Shown here one piece after another: positions 14,001-26,000 of a stretch of DNA of 64,000 nucleotides (positions are counted from its first letter, which is position 1; the number at the start of each line of letters is the position of its first letter). Under the pieces are notes generated by a model. The model saw only the letters and a program-made list of their open reading frames with translations, was not told the origin of the DNA and made no database searches. Both the position numbers and the translations under genes were made by a program. The stretch is from Strix aluco (taxonomy: Eukaryota; Chordata; Aves; Strigiformes; Strigidae), in contig NC_133938.1 of NCBI RefSeq assembly GCF_031877795.1, positions 14,230,920 through 14,294,919 on the forward strand, read 5' to 3'.

Positions 14001-17000
14001 GTTTGCTAGGCTGTGCAGAACTACATGTACATGTCTTTGAGACATCTTCATATATCAAAGCAGCCCCTGAAACATTAGGTTTGTCATAATTTCCTGAGAT
14101 TTCTTTAGACTTGGTAACTTCATAATCAATAGATTATGAGGAAGACTGTACTATAATTTCTATTAGTCTTCCCCAATACCTCTTGATTTGAACCCCACCC
14201 CACTTTTTTTCTATACTGAAATATCATGCTGAATTTGTTAAGCACAACTGCGAAAAGCAGAGTTTTGTAAATTGTTACACAAAGGTCTCTTGCATTAAAA
14301 GGCACGTGGGAAGCACAGCACAGGGAGACACAAAAAAGGAAAGACCTGTTTCTTTATTTATGATGCTTTCTCAGGCATCAACCCATTACCCAACTTTACT
14401 TTTTCCATCTTTTCATATAAATCCTAAGAATTACAACATTTCAAATGCATTTGAGTTATGAGTCTTGTAAAATGAATTATACAGAGAAAACCAGCCAGAT
14501 TCCCAGACAAGCAAACTCAGAGGAGAGCAAACAATAAATAAGTAGTAATGAAGCAGTCGATTTTTCAAACATTTTTTATACTTCTACTGGTCATATTTTG
14601 ATGTATCTTGAAAGTCAATATATTTTTTTGCTAGATTTTGAAGCAGCTGATTTTTTTTTATTATTTTTTATTTTTAATTCAATAGAATGGTGAAAGATAG
14701 CAACATTTTCTGAAATTTCACAAACATTGTGAAGCATTTCAAAATATGTATGTTTTTCCTGTTTAGTTCTGCTAATCAGCAGGTGCTCTGTGCTTATTAA
14801 AAAAACTCTGGGCTTTTTAGATGTCTCTCTAGGTGAAGCTGCCTGTGGGCTTACCTGTGCTTTCAGAGGCAGTATTACAGCATCAGCACACACTTTCCAA
14901 TTGGTTTCAGCCAGCTGAACCACAACTAGTTGCACATCAACTTTGGCAGCATCAGGACGAACATATGCTGTAGCTTGATAACCTTGATTTCTGTTGTCAC
15001 TCCTTACTGCCTGTGCCACAATCGTAACGCCAGGTGGAATTACGTCTCCCAGGAAGTTGCGCTGAAAAACAACCCCCAACCATCTGTGTATTTCTGTGTA
15101 TTCACTGGAGAGTCTGCAGTCCAGTTTATGTGTACTGATAGCAGGAAGCAGCCCACATCCTTTGTCAGTTTAGTTTGTGGTACATGTTTGTATATCCCCA
15201 ATATTTAAGGATAAATTTGGTTGGAATCTTGATTATTTCATTACCACCAGGAATTTTCAAAGACGTGATTGTTTTGATGAGGGATCCAAGACTCTTCCAA
15301 ACTATCTATGCATGTAGTAAGATTTTGTTCATTATTTCAATATTTCAAATAGCTGACTACAATATATACTAGATATCTTCATAGCATACACACATTCACA
15401 ACATATTTTACTATAGTACAGCTCCTTCAAGCCAATTGATTATTTTGAAATCCTTAGCAGCACAGTTTCCATAGACATTGCCTGCATTTGCAGAGCTATT
15501 TGTTGTATTATTATGTAGGTACCTTTACTTAGTACAAATATAGAATACTAAGTGTGTAATAAATATAGAGATTATCTGTGCTTAATGGAACCTTACATTT
15601 AGCAATCAGTAATGACAATGGAGAGTCTGATTTTAGTTATACTCTGCATGCACTCATGACCTCAGGTCTACATCTAAACCTAATTACGTTTAAAAAAATC
15701 TTTAAATAAAACCCATTTATTTCCTCCCCATTTTTACCTTAATGCAGTTTATTTTGCATTTTGGGCTTTTATAGGAAAAATAAAATTCTTTCTCCTTTAA
15801 CTTACACCCCATTCCCTTCAATTTTTATAATTTCCAAATCCAGGCTTTCACTTACTGCAAAAATCTTTACAAATGAAGGAAAATACACCCAAGAAACCAG
15901 CAAACAAACCCCTGAAGCCGAGGGAATTTGGAAACATATTTTCATGGGGGAAAATATCTCAACAGACTGTGACTTTCAATTTAAAAATTTGACTTGAGAG
16001 TACTTTCTGAGCTTAACCCCCTCAACCAGTTAGAGTGCCACCACAGCTACAGTTCCCGCTCTGCAGTCAGCAAAGCCCAGCTGATCACTTGTACCACACA
16101 GACAGTAGTACCTCATGTGTCAGGCTGGAACCATGGCTGTGGTGGCTGCTGACTCCTCTGCTTACGGGGCTCCTCCTTGAGTTGTGGCCAGCATTTTCTC
16201 CATGGTGGTGACTGCTGCTGCTGCTGCTTCTGCTGCTCGGGTGACTGCTTCTGCTGCTGCTGCCACCACTGCTGCTGTTGCGGTGGCTGCTTCCCAACTC
16301 AGAGGAAGATGATGATGAGCTGCTTGATATCTTATGATCTGGATGCTATGAAGCAAAAATAGGTTAAAAAGTTATGACATGGCCTCTAGTTTTACAGTGT
16401 AGACATCAGAATCAGAGCTATCAGCCTCCCTCTATAGGTAACAGACTTAAGACATATGTAGAATATTTTTTTTATTATCATATGCACACATGAAATACAT
16501 CAGCTAGGAATGTGCCTTGGATCCATCTGGACCTCTCTGTCAATGGGAAGACCACATGCACAGTGATTGCAAATGGCAACATCACATTATCTAGGTCTAA
16601 TGTTAGGGAAAATAAAACCTGACACTTAATAAGTGGTCGAATATATCCATATTTTTAGATATAAAAAAGAGATAACAATTTAATTAAAAACACTGTAAAT
16701 CACCTTCCTCTTTCACAAGCAGGATACATAATAACTTTACAGGTAACACCTACAAATGCTGCTACATTGTCATCCTTCTAATACATACTTAAAACACCTC
16801 TGTGCCATAATGCATACTGAACCTGGTTTCTGATACAATCCACATACCTGATGATTATGCCATGATAGCCTAAAACCTGTGGACACAGCTATTCCCATTG
16901 GAAGATCCTGCTGTTTTATAATTCCCCCATGGTCTTTGTTAACTTAGCTTTGGTTGCATTGTACAGCATCTAGCCCAAAGGTGTCCTGACCCAAATTTGA

Positions 17001-20000
17001 GGATTGCAAGTGCTGCAACAACAGAAGGATGTAGTGTAATAGTCAGTATTTTAGTAATAAATCTGCTTATTTTGGCCATTGTCAATTGGACAGTATGGAA
17101 TGCTCAAGTGAAGTAAACCAAACAAAGCCCTTCAGTAATATGCTTGATTCATATCAACTATAGCCACCATGTGGAATGTGCATTTGAATTAAGGACCTAC
17201 CCAATAGACATGAGCGGATCTGAAGCGGAGCTGGTATACTTTTGGAAGGTGATATTCCTGCAAAATTCCAAAAGAAGTTATTACCTACAGCTCAGTAAGG
17301 ATCACCTCCTAGCAGTAGCCAAAGCATCAGAAAATTTTACCCGTTCTGTAGAAATGTCGTGACTACTGTGACTGTTAAATTGGGACTTGACATTTTTCGT
17401 CTCAGCTTGTCTGTCATATTTGCTGTGGCGATAGGAAGCACTACTGCTTTCACTGCTGCTGTTGGTGCCACTGCTGGTGCTTCTGCTGCTGCTGCTACTC
17501 TGTGTTTTATGCTTCTGCTCACGGACACTTCTCTCTCCTTCAGCAGCGCTCGCATATGAAAATGGTGTGGTTTTGGACTGCTGCTTAGCCTTATGCTTTA
17601 TACTAGATGCTTTGCTACTGCTGCTGTTGATGCTACCTGTGCTGCTACTGCTGCTGCCCTTGCTGCTGCTACTACTGCTACTGCTTTTGCTACTGCTGCT
17701 GCTACTACTGCTACTGCTTTTGCTACTGCTGCTGTCACTACTGCTACTGCTTTTGCTCTTACTACTACTGCTGCTACTGCTTTTGCTCTTACTACTACTG
17801 CTGCTACTACTACTGCTTTTGCTCTTACTACTACTGCTGCCACTACTACTGCTTTTGCTGCTACTGCTGCTGCCACCGCTACTGCTGCTGCTGCTAATGC
17901 CGCTGTCCCCAAAGGGGTAGAATTTCCTTCCTTCGACTTTGGATCTTCTTGCTTTCAGATTTATCTGGGTGCCTCCCTGTGATGCTCTGTTGTCAGAGTC
18001 GCTGCTGGAGGGACTGCTTGCTGTACTCTTGGCACTTCCACTGGTGCTGCTGGCACTGGACGATGAACTTCTGGATTTTCTTGTCCCCTAGTCAATGGTA
18101 CCATTGGAAAAACAAAATTATTTTTCTGTGTTTCTGCAGAAGGCTGTAAGTAAAACCAAATACAGAAATGATACTACTGAGAGATACAGATACTATGAAT
18201 CTCTCTGCTGCCTTAGAAGACAAGATGTACGCCTGATAGCATTCTTGCAATACATCACAATAAGGCAAATTCATAATAATGTGTTAAAACCACACAAAAG
18301 TAGAACAATACTCCAAACACTTTTGTGATAATGAAGATGTGTAGAAATTGTTGATCATAAAATTACACGTAACTAATGTTGGTAATTACAGTGCTGTAGC
18401 TGTGACTATCTCAGGGCAAATTGTGTAGGCAGGTGTCAGAGCTTTTTGCTACAGTTGCAGTAGCTGGAAAGAACAGACTGCCTTTTGGGCACACAACAGC
18501 TATTTTGTGTCTTAGAAGAGGTTTTCAGAAAAACCTACAAAACCAACCTGCTCTTTCTAACATCCTTCACCTGCAGAAGAGACGAATGAAAACAAAAGAC
18601 CTGCAGAAAGACTTGTGTACCCAAAAGCCTGTCTTTTTTTCCAAATTTTTGTATACTATCTAAACAAAGGAAGCTGCTTAGTAAAATAAATATAAATAAC
18701 TAAGCTTTTTTAAATGTCTCCCACAAATCTAGAGATGGATTTTTACAGCAGTACCTGGTCATCAGTATCATCAAGGATTTTCTTCACTCTTTTAACTGCT
18801 TTTCTGCGGGAAGATACTTGTGCCTCTGGATCTTCAAATGTTACTAAACGTACCATTTTTGTAGGAGCTTGGTCTCCTGCTTGAATTGTGACTTGTATTT
18901 TTTCAAGTGCTTCTGTGTAAACTGAAATTGCATGACAATTAGTATTGCTGTTAGCATTAGCAACTGAATAATAGAATAAGCCAATTTTTGCTATAATTTG
19001 TTTAGCCATTCTTCCTCAAATGAAAATTTAAATGCTCATAGATTATTTTTGGTATTGAGCAACTTTGTTAAAAAAAAATATGTAATAGCTAAATCACATA
19101 CGGGCAATAGCCAAATTTTAAAATATTAGCATGCTACTGGGTTCTTTTCAAGTCAATAAGCAGAATGATCAGCAGATTTAAGTCAAGTGAATTGGATTGA
19201 TTAATTGGATAACAGTATGGTATAGCGAATTAGGCATCAGAGATGAATGGAGGCTCAACTCTTGAATTGTAAAGAATGGCCCAATAGTTAGGCCATTAGT
19301 TTGATACTTAGGAGACCTAGATTCAGTGGCCTGCTGTGCTTTTACTTCTTATGATCATGGATTAAGACATTAAGGACTAGATCCTGGCAGGGTTAATCCA
19401 TAATTCCCTTTAAGAGTCTGCGTTTTTAGAGTGTAGCTACAGGACACTGCATCAGATCTGTTGCCCATGTCCAATTGCTCTGTGCTTGCATCCCAAATCC
19501 AATGATTCAGGATGCATCAGACACACTCTACAGGCACATATCAGCTCTGCTTGATGCTGGCCATGCTGAGTGGCATTGCTGGGAGAGCTGGGAAATTGCT
19601 GCTCAGATGAGGTGGGGAGAAACGGATTCCTGCTACAAGCATAGTCTGTTGCCAATACTGGTAGGGCTGATAGGTCTTATGGTAGTTTAGTGGTACTTAA
19701 GATACAAAATATATATATGTACATGTACAAATATATATGGGTATATACACACACCCCTACCCACCCACCCATCACTTTCTTTTTTGTACAGTTGTATTTA
19801 CCTGGCTTGAAGCTCATTCTAAGGGCATGCTCTCCAACTAGGTAATAAAGAGGCACGTTTTTGATAAATGCTGCATGTATGCTTTTCCTCTCAATGCACA
19901 CTTGAACCCCAAATGTACTTGCATTGAAGCACAAGGACTGAACAAATGGCTCTTTTCTGGAAGAAGAGTGTCCAAAGTAAAAGGAATTTCCTGATGAAAC

Positions 20001-23000
20001 ATCTGCAGACTGTCTGTCCTATTAGATAATACACATGTCAAGTTAAACTGGACAACAGTAAGAGGAATAATTGCTTGTTATGAGTGCTGTTTCAGTAATA
20101 GTTACATGTAATCCGCAGGAGGAATTAACCAGTTTATTTGAGATAGCAAGGCCATGACATAAGACAACTTGGGTTTCAATTGGACAAAATTATCAACTGA
20201 ATGGCTTGATTAGACTATCTAGTGTAAAAAGAGCTTCAGGCTATAACAATGGAAAATTGTATCACAAATTAATTCTAAATATTTTATATTGTTTTCCTGG
20301 AGTATTAGACACTCTTAACAGGTTCTTGATAAATCTGAGTGTGCTCTAGACTGACTGGAGTCCTTTCCTTTGATTTCTGATTGGGTCAAACAACAGAACC
20401 TTCACCTGTGTTCATGAAAATTCTGTCTCAGTTAAGGTCTAACATGAATGTGAGACTATATCAACTAGCTGGTCAAAGCATATCAGATGTGAGAAATTTC
20501 CACTCAAAACTATGTAATATACATGTGATAAGCATTGCTTGCAGATGAACAAATTAAAATGAATTAAAATTAGAATCAAATCCATTAAATGAAAACTATG
20601 ATTTCCTGGAGCGATGAAGCAAATAGCTAAAGACACATAATCGTAAGCTTTCAATTTCACATGTAATACAGGTTTGCAACTATTTTTGTACTCAGTTTAT
20701 CCTGTCTCACAAGATTCCAAACTTGTATGAACCCCACTGAAAAACTGGAATTTTAATGCTAATATTTTCTTTCCAAAGGAAATTCTAATGATACTGTGAA
20801 ATGTTCCAGTTAGTGCCGTTTTTCAGTTGTTATTCATTTAAGAATAACTGTGGAGTGCTGAGTTTTCAGGAAGGGCAGCACAGAGGCACAAAGCAGAAGA
20901 ACTTTGCTTGTTCCAGAATATTGGAAACTGCTCTCACTGGCAGTATGTGTGCCTATTGACTTCTCCATAGGAAAGTGCTGTACTCATCCTCTGTTTGTCT
21001 CTTATTTTATCTGAAAACCCTTCAGAGTTGCAGGACAACAATGAAACCAGAACAGGACAGTGTATTCCTTACCTCTGTCAGTCTTTCACTGAGTGAATTA
21101 TCATGGCGATGCCTTCACAACGCTGCCTACCATAGAAAGTCTGTACTGGCTTTTATAGAAAACTGTAGATCAGGAAGTCATTTGACTTGACACACAATCT
21201 GCCATCCATCCTTGAATCAGGATGCTTATAAGCATTAAATTTGGCTCTACAAATTGAGCAACAGAGTGTCTCGTGGAACATTTGTGGCTGCCCCAGGAAT
21301 GTGATGCTTGCATAATGCTTGCAAAGTATTTTAAAGATTGTGGGCCTATCCTGTAGATGGCAGTGTAAAATTAATTACTAAAGAAAATGCTTTTGCTTTT
21401 GAAAAAGTGTTGCAAGTCTAATGTATTACACTCAAGATTTTAAAATACTGTTACTATAGGGCTATTTGTGTTATTAGATTGAACCTGACTTATTTGAGCG
21501 AAGTAGCATTGGTCAGAGATGAAGTGTACATTTTCCTATGGAGAAAATAAATGGCCTCCCACTGATTAAAAGCCCCCAAAAGAATAGTCAGACACTACAT
21601 CATTCACCCTGTTATCAGTCTCGTCTGACGCAGAATCTGAATCGAAGGACATCTTCATTATGTCAGGCACTGCTTCAGGTAGAAGAACTGGAGTCGTCTT
21701 ACCAGCAGTCAAATCCCCAATATTTCGAGTAACAGCTAATGTCTTAGACCTGCAGAATAAACATTAGAGGAAACTGTATCGATAAAGCACCGCTGAGGAA
21801 AAGACCTGAATAATGTCTTGCAGCATGTACTCAGCAACAAGTATCATAACTTGCAAATTGCTTTACAGATATTTACAGCATCTTTCCTGTTAGTTGTATT
21901 TTCAAGGACTGCTAAGAGTGAATAAAGACAGGGACCAATCTCAGGGGCAGATAGCTCAGTTAGGTTTTTAGAATCATGTGTACAGGTTAAAAGCATTGCA
22001 GTTGATGTGATCTCCATATGCTTAACACCTTGAGGAACAGCCCACTTAGAAGCCTGGCTGTGGATTACATATTTCTGAGTGTCCTATTTTGATCTTCTGG
22101 ACTTTTAAATTCTTAAACTCATCTTCTGTGTGTTCACTGCTAAACCTAGTTCTCATTTCCTTTCACAATATATTTGCGTAAATACTGTCGTAACTTCAAA
22201 AACAACCTAGGGACTGGTGGCTATTGTATGCTATTTCCTATGCAACTTTTGTTAAAGCAGAATTAAAGAAAGGAGTCTGAAATCATCCAGCTTGATCTAA
22301 ATTGACTGGTACTCATGGCTTGGCAAGACATCATAGAGAGATACATAGGAAGGTTTAGAGCCTATTTACATAAATGTGTTCAGTACATAGTTTCCAGTGT
22401 TGTGGACTCTAAGAGTAGTCAGGATCTAGGATGAGTGATATAAGGTGCAGCATGAGACTGAGACTCTCATGGTTAAATATTCTGATCCCCTAGCTCCATA
22501 CCCAACATTCTTTGTGGAAGTTGCTACAGTGCTGTGATAACTTATGAGTTTTGGTTTGGGTCAGAGAAACATCTTGAATGTTGAACACTTTTGAGACATG
22601 AAAACCTATTTCCCTCAGCTATTAACATGAACTCTACCTTATTAGCCATTTATCAGTGCTAACATCCAGCTCAAAATTACCCACGTGCTGTTTCTCACGT
22701 ATGAAGTTGATCTGCTTGTCCTGGGGCTATCGCGGTCTACTAATGGAGGTGGCCTTTGTGACAGTGAATGGAAAGATGGTCTGCAAAATGGTGTCTATTT
22801 TAATATGGTCCACACTGTAGTAGCCTGAGCAATTCCAATCTAACCTATCTGAAAGATGAATCTGTATTCATTTGATAGCCTCTCTTCGTCTTGAAGGCTC
22901 CTACCGTGCTGTGTGCACTGTAAAGCACACAATTGCTCTTCATGTGGAACACCTCAATAAAACGTGTGTCACCTGTGGGCTTTGTTTTCTTTTGCATCTC

Positions 23001-26000
23001 TCTCTATTTTAGATAAGGACATGACAGCAACGCTCCATGCTGGGTGATAGGAGAACCTTGAAGAATGGAATCTGAAATAAAATATTCTCCCTAACAAGCT
23101 GAGGGGATAAAAGAAAATACAAATCAACTTGCATTTCAGATGGCTCATCTGGGTAAAGGGACAAAAAGGGAAATGGCTTTTATTTTAATCCCATTCAATA
23201 ATTCAAATGACCACTGAACTGCAGGCTGGGTCTCCAAGCAGAAAGCCCTGGGGTTTCTTTTCCAATTTTTTTAGTATTTTTTATGCCAATAGTCTACTCC
23301 TGCCACCTAATGAAAGTGGAAGATCGATTCCTCCCTGTTGAGCACAGAGAGCCAACAAATGTAGCTGCATCACAGGTGACACATGTCAATGTCTGCAGAA
23401 TCACACGGCACAGTAAAAATAGGCTACAAGAGCGAGCTCTGGTGCTTTAACAAGAAAAACAGTCACAAAGAAGGCCTAAAGCTATGGTATGAAAGAATCT
23501 GTTCTCTCTGATCCCACACAAGGGAGAAAAAATAAAAAGGAGATTTTCCAATATGTATTAGTGTATTTTTTGGATAAGAGAAGAGCTGTGCTATAGTATA
23601 AGCCAAATTCACTGCAGGGGTAAGGGACAAGCAATTCAGCTGTGTTGGGCCTACTGATGTTTCAGTGAGTGTGGCCTTACATACATCCCTAACATGAGGA
23701 CAGAAGAGCTCAATGTCTGTTTAAAACAAAAAAATCAATGAAAAACTATTTTCCCAGGTTTTAAAGCACAGCATGGCATTGTATCTAAATAAATGAGAAG
23801 CAAGAGACAATCCTCCAACCAGATCTTTATCTCTCTTTCTGTTGTGGTGAAATGAAAATTTCTGCCTTTCCTACACATCATCCTTCTGATCTTGATGCAA
23901 AGGTGTTATAAAAACAGAGATTTGGAGCACCAGTCATTTCCCTTCTCTGTCCCCGAACACACTGCACTGCCTTGTGAGCTCACAGTATACGCTGGCTCTT
24001 CTGCATCTTCTGCTACACATGCTGGATACGTGTTGTACACAGTGTTGTAATTTCATAATTCATCTTTTAAATAAGATGCCCATGTGAAGCAATTTCTGCT
24101 TATCCTACAGTTAAAGCAAGAAAAAAGCCCTATGATACAAGCTCTATTCAAGCTTATGTATATACTTCAGTAGCCTGTCATTATGAATATGTGATATATT
24201 TTCAAAGTGCATTCTCTGGCAGCTCTCCATATTTATACTTTAATCACAGGGCTTTAATTTTCACTGAAATTTATTTGATTTTTACTTCTTCCTGTAAATT
24301 TTATTTAAAATTATGTTTAAGTAGCCATCTGTAGTATACTAAATATTTATGTTAAAAGAGCCTTAAAAATAACCATTATTTTTAATTAAATTTAAGTTTG
24401 ATAGGACTGAATTGAAACACATGCTATATATTCTCTCCATGGTATGATTGATTATTTTGATCTGATTTTTGCTATAAAGAAAGTTGAGTCGGTAATGTGC
24501 GGATCTGTCTTGGGAATGGAATCTCTCTATCACTGAAGTTTTCATTATTTTTTTTCTTTAGAGTCTGTGATTGCTCACCTGAGTTTCTCTTCAGCTCCTG
24601 AAAATTTATATAAATCCCACAGCTGTGACAGGTTATAACCTGTATGGTGTGTAGGATATAACTGAACTTAATGCTATTGAAGACTGTTTGCTTCCTGCAT
24701 CTGAATGTGAGAGATGAAGAGGAAAATAATATCGCATCCTGACTAGCTTTAATGACATGGTACCCCACTGACCATTAAGACAAAATACCCAATACTAAAA
24801 TATTTTGAACAGAACTCACAAACAAATGAAAGAGCAATAGGTTTCTCGAACCATTTCTTTAAATGGGGAATTTAAAGCTAACAAGGGAAGGTGTCAGAAT
24901 ATCTCTAAAATATTGAATTCAGTAGGTTCTTTATTCTTTGATGGATCTATGCAAAAGGAAGAGAAAATCTTATGTTAAACTAAAATTTTTGAGTCATTCT
25001 ATAAAGAATATATATGTGTCCTTTCTCTCTCTATCATGCCTGCTTATTTCTCTTCATACTTTTAACTTTACTTGGTCTTTGATATCCTCAGTGATGTGGT
25101 TCAGTGCTACATTCTCTAGTTATTGCTTTGCCTTCACTTGTACTCATTGCTGTTTCATTGCTCTGTGTGGTTTCCACTGACCATTTGTTTTGTAACAGTG
25201 AATGGGAATGCTTTTTGGAGAAAAATTGGTGGTGCTAAAAGTTAGCTAGTGAGTATTAGCTTTCTCATATACTTGGTGTTATAGAGCTATTTCCAAGTGA
25301 CTACTTCACTTTATAAATGATAATGCTGTAGGGTCTAGAGCAGGGCTTGGGCTGGAACTCATGGATTCCTCTGCTGTAATCCCTTGTGTCTGATACTGAC
25401 TTGCTTTATGCTTTCTGGCAATGCATTTAACCCTTTTTGTGTCTGATTTATTTCCCCTTAAGTCAAAGGAGTCAAAATATTTTTTATGTTGCTTTGCAGG
25501 GAGAACCCTTCTGCTAACATTCGTAGCTCTGCTTGAGGCTCTAAACTCCATATCAGTGTTCAATATTCTCATTTCAGTTCAGCATCCTTACTGAGTTCAT
25601 TAATATCCACCTCACCCTCGCCAACAGTTAGAGCTAGTGAGAGCTGGTGCCTGCTGTCCCTGATGACCTTGGGAGCAGATTGTCCTGGTCTTCACAAGAA
25701 ACTGAACAAAACTTTTGGGCTGTGGTGTCCCAGCAGCTTACACACAGCTAACTTTTGCTCTGTGAGCTGCCAAAAGACTCCCTTCTCTGCACAGAGAACC
25801 TGTTTATAATCACATTTGATGGAATGGAGGAATCATTTTAGGGAGGAGGATGAGATGTCCAGATCCCCATTGAAGGGCAAGGGAGAATAATGATTAGCCT
25901 AACTGGTGGCTAAACTGAGGAGACCTGCAGAGCTTCTCTGGGCCAGCAGCCATGAATGTTAATTGCAGCTGGATGAGGCAACTGAGCTCTTTTGTTACGG

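Larger units (their letters stand above)
8146..14854. other. Introns 25-32 of the vitellogenin gene
   Basis: Introns between the lipovitellin-2 and type D exons, 0.1-1.9 kb each. 8146-9328 carries the 9001-9050 hairpin and a CTGCTGCCACTGAAGTCAAG stretch near 8672. I recognise nothing in 11808-13002 or 13800-14854. Confidence 0.6.

Noticed and set aside
15245..15293. Possible linker exon encoding LGSLIKTITSLKIPG on the minus strand
   Set aside because: Acceptor has no pyrimidine tract and the 49-nt length would break the phase 0 joint between exons 24 and 25.
17462..17920. 152-codon plus-strand open frame made mostly of leucine
   Set aside because: It is the complement of the AGC/AGT phosvitin repeat read in another frame; the minus-strand serine frame has splice borders and family match.
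17593..17982. 129-codon plus-strand Thr/Ala frame and 104-codon minus-strand Ala/Val frame
   Set aside because: Same trinucleotide repeat shadow; no start context, no splice signals, no homology.
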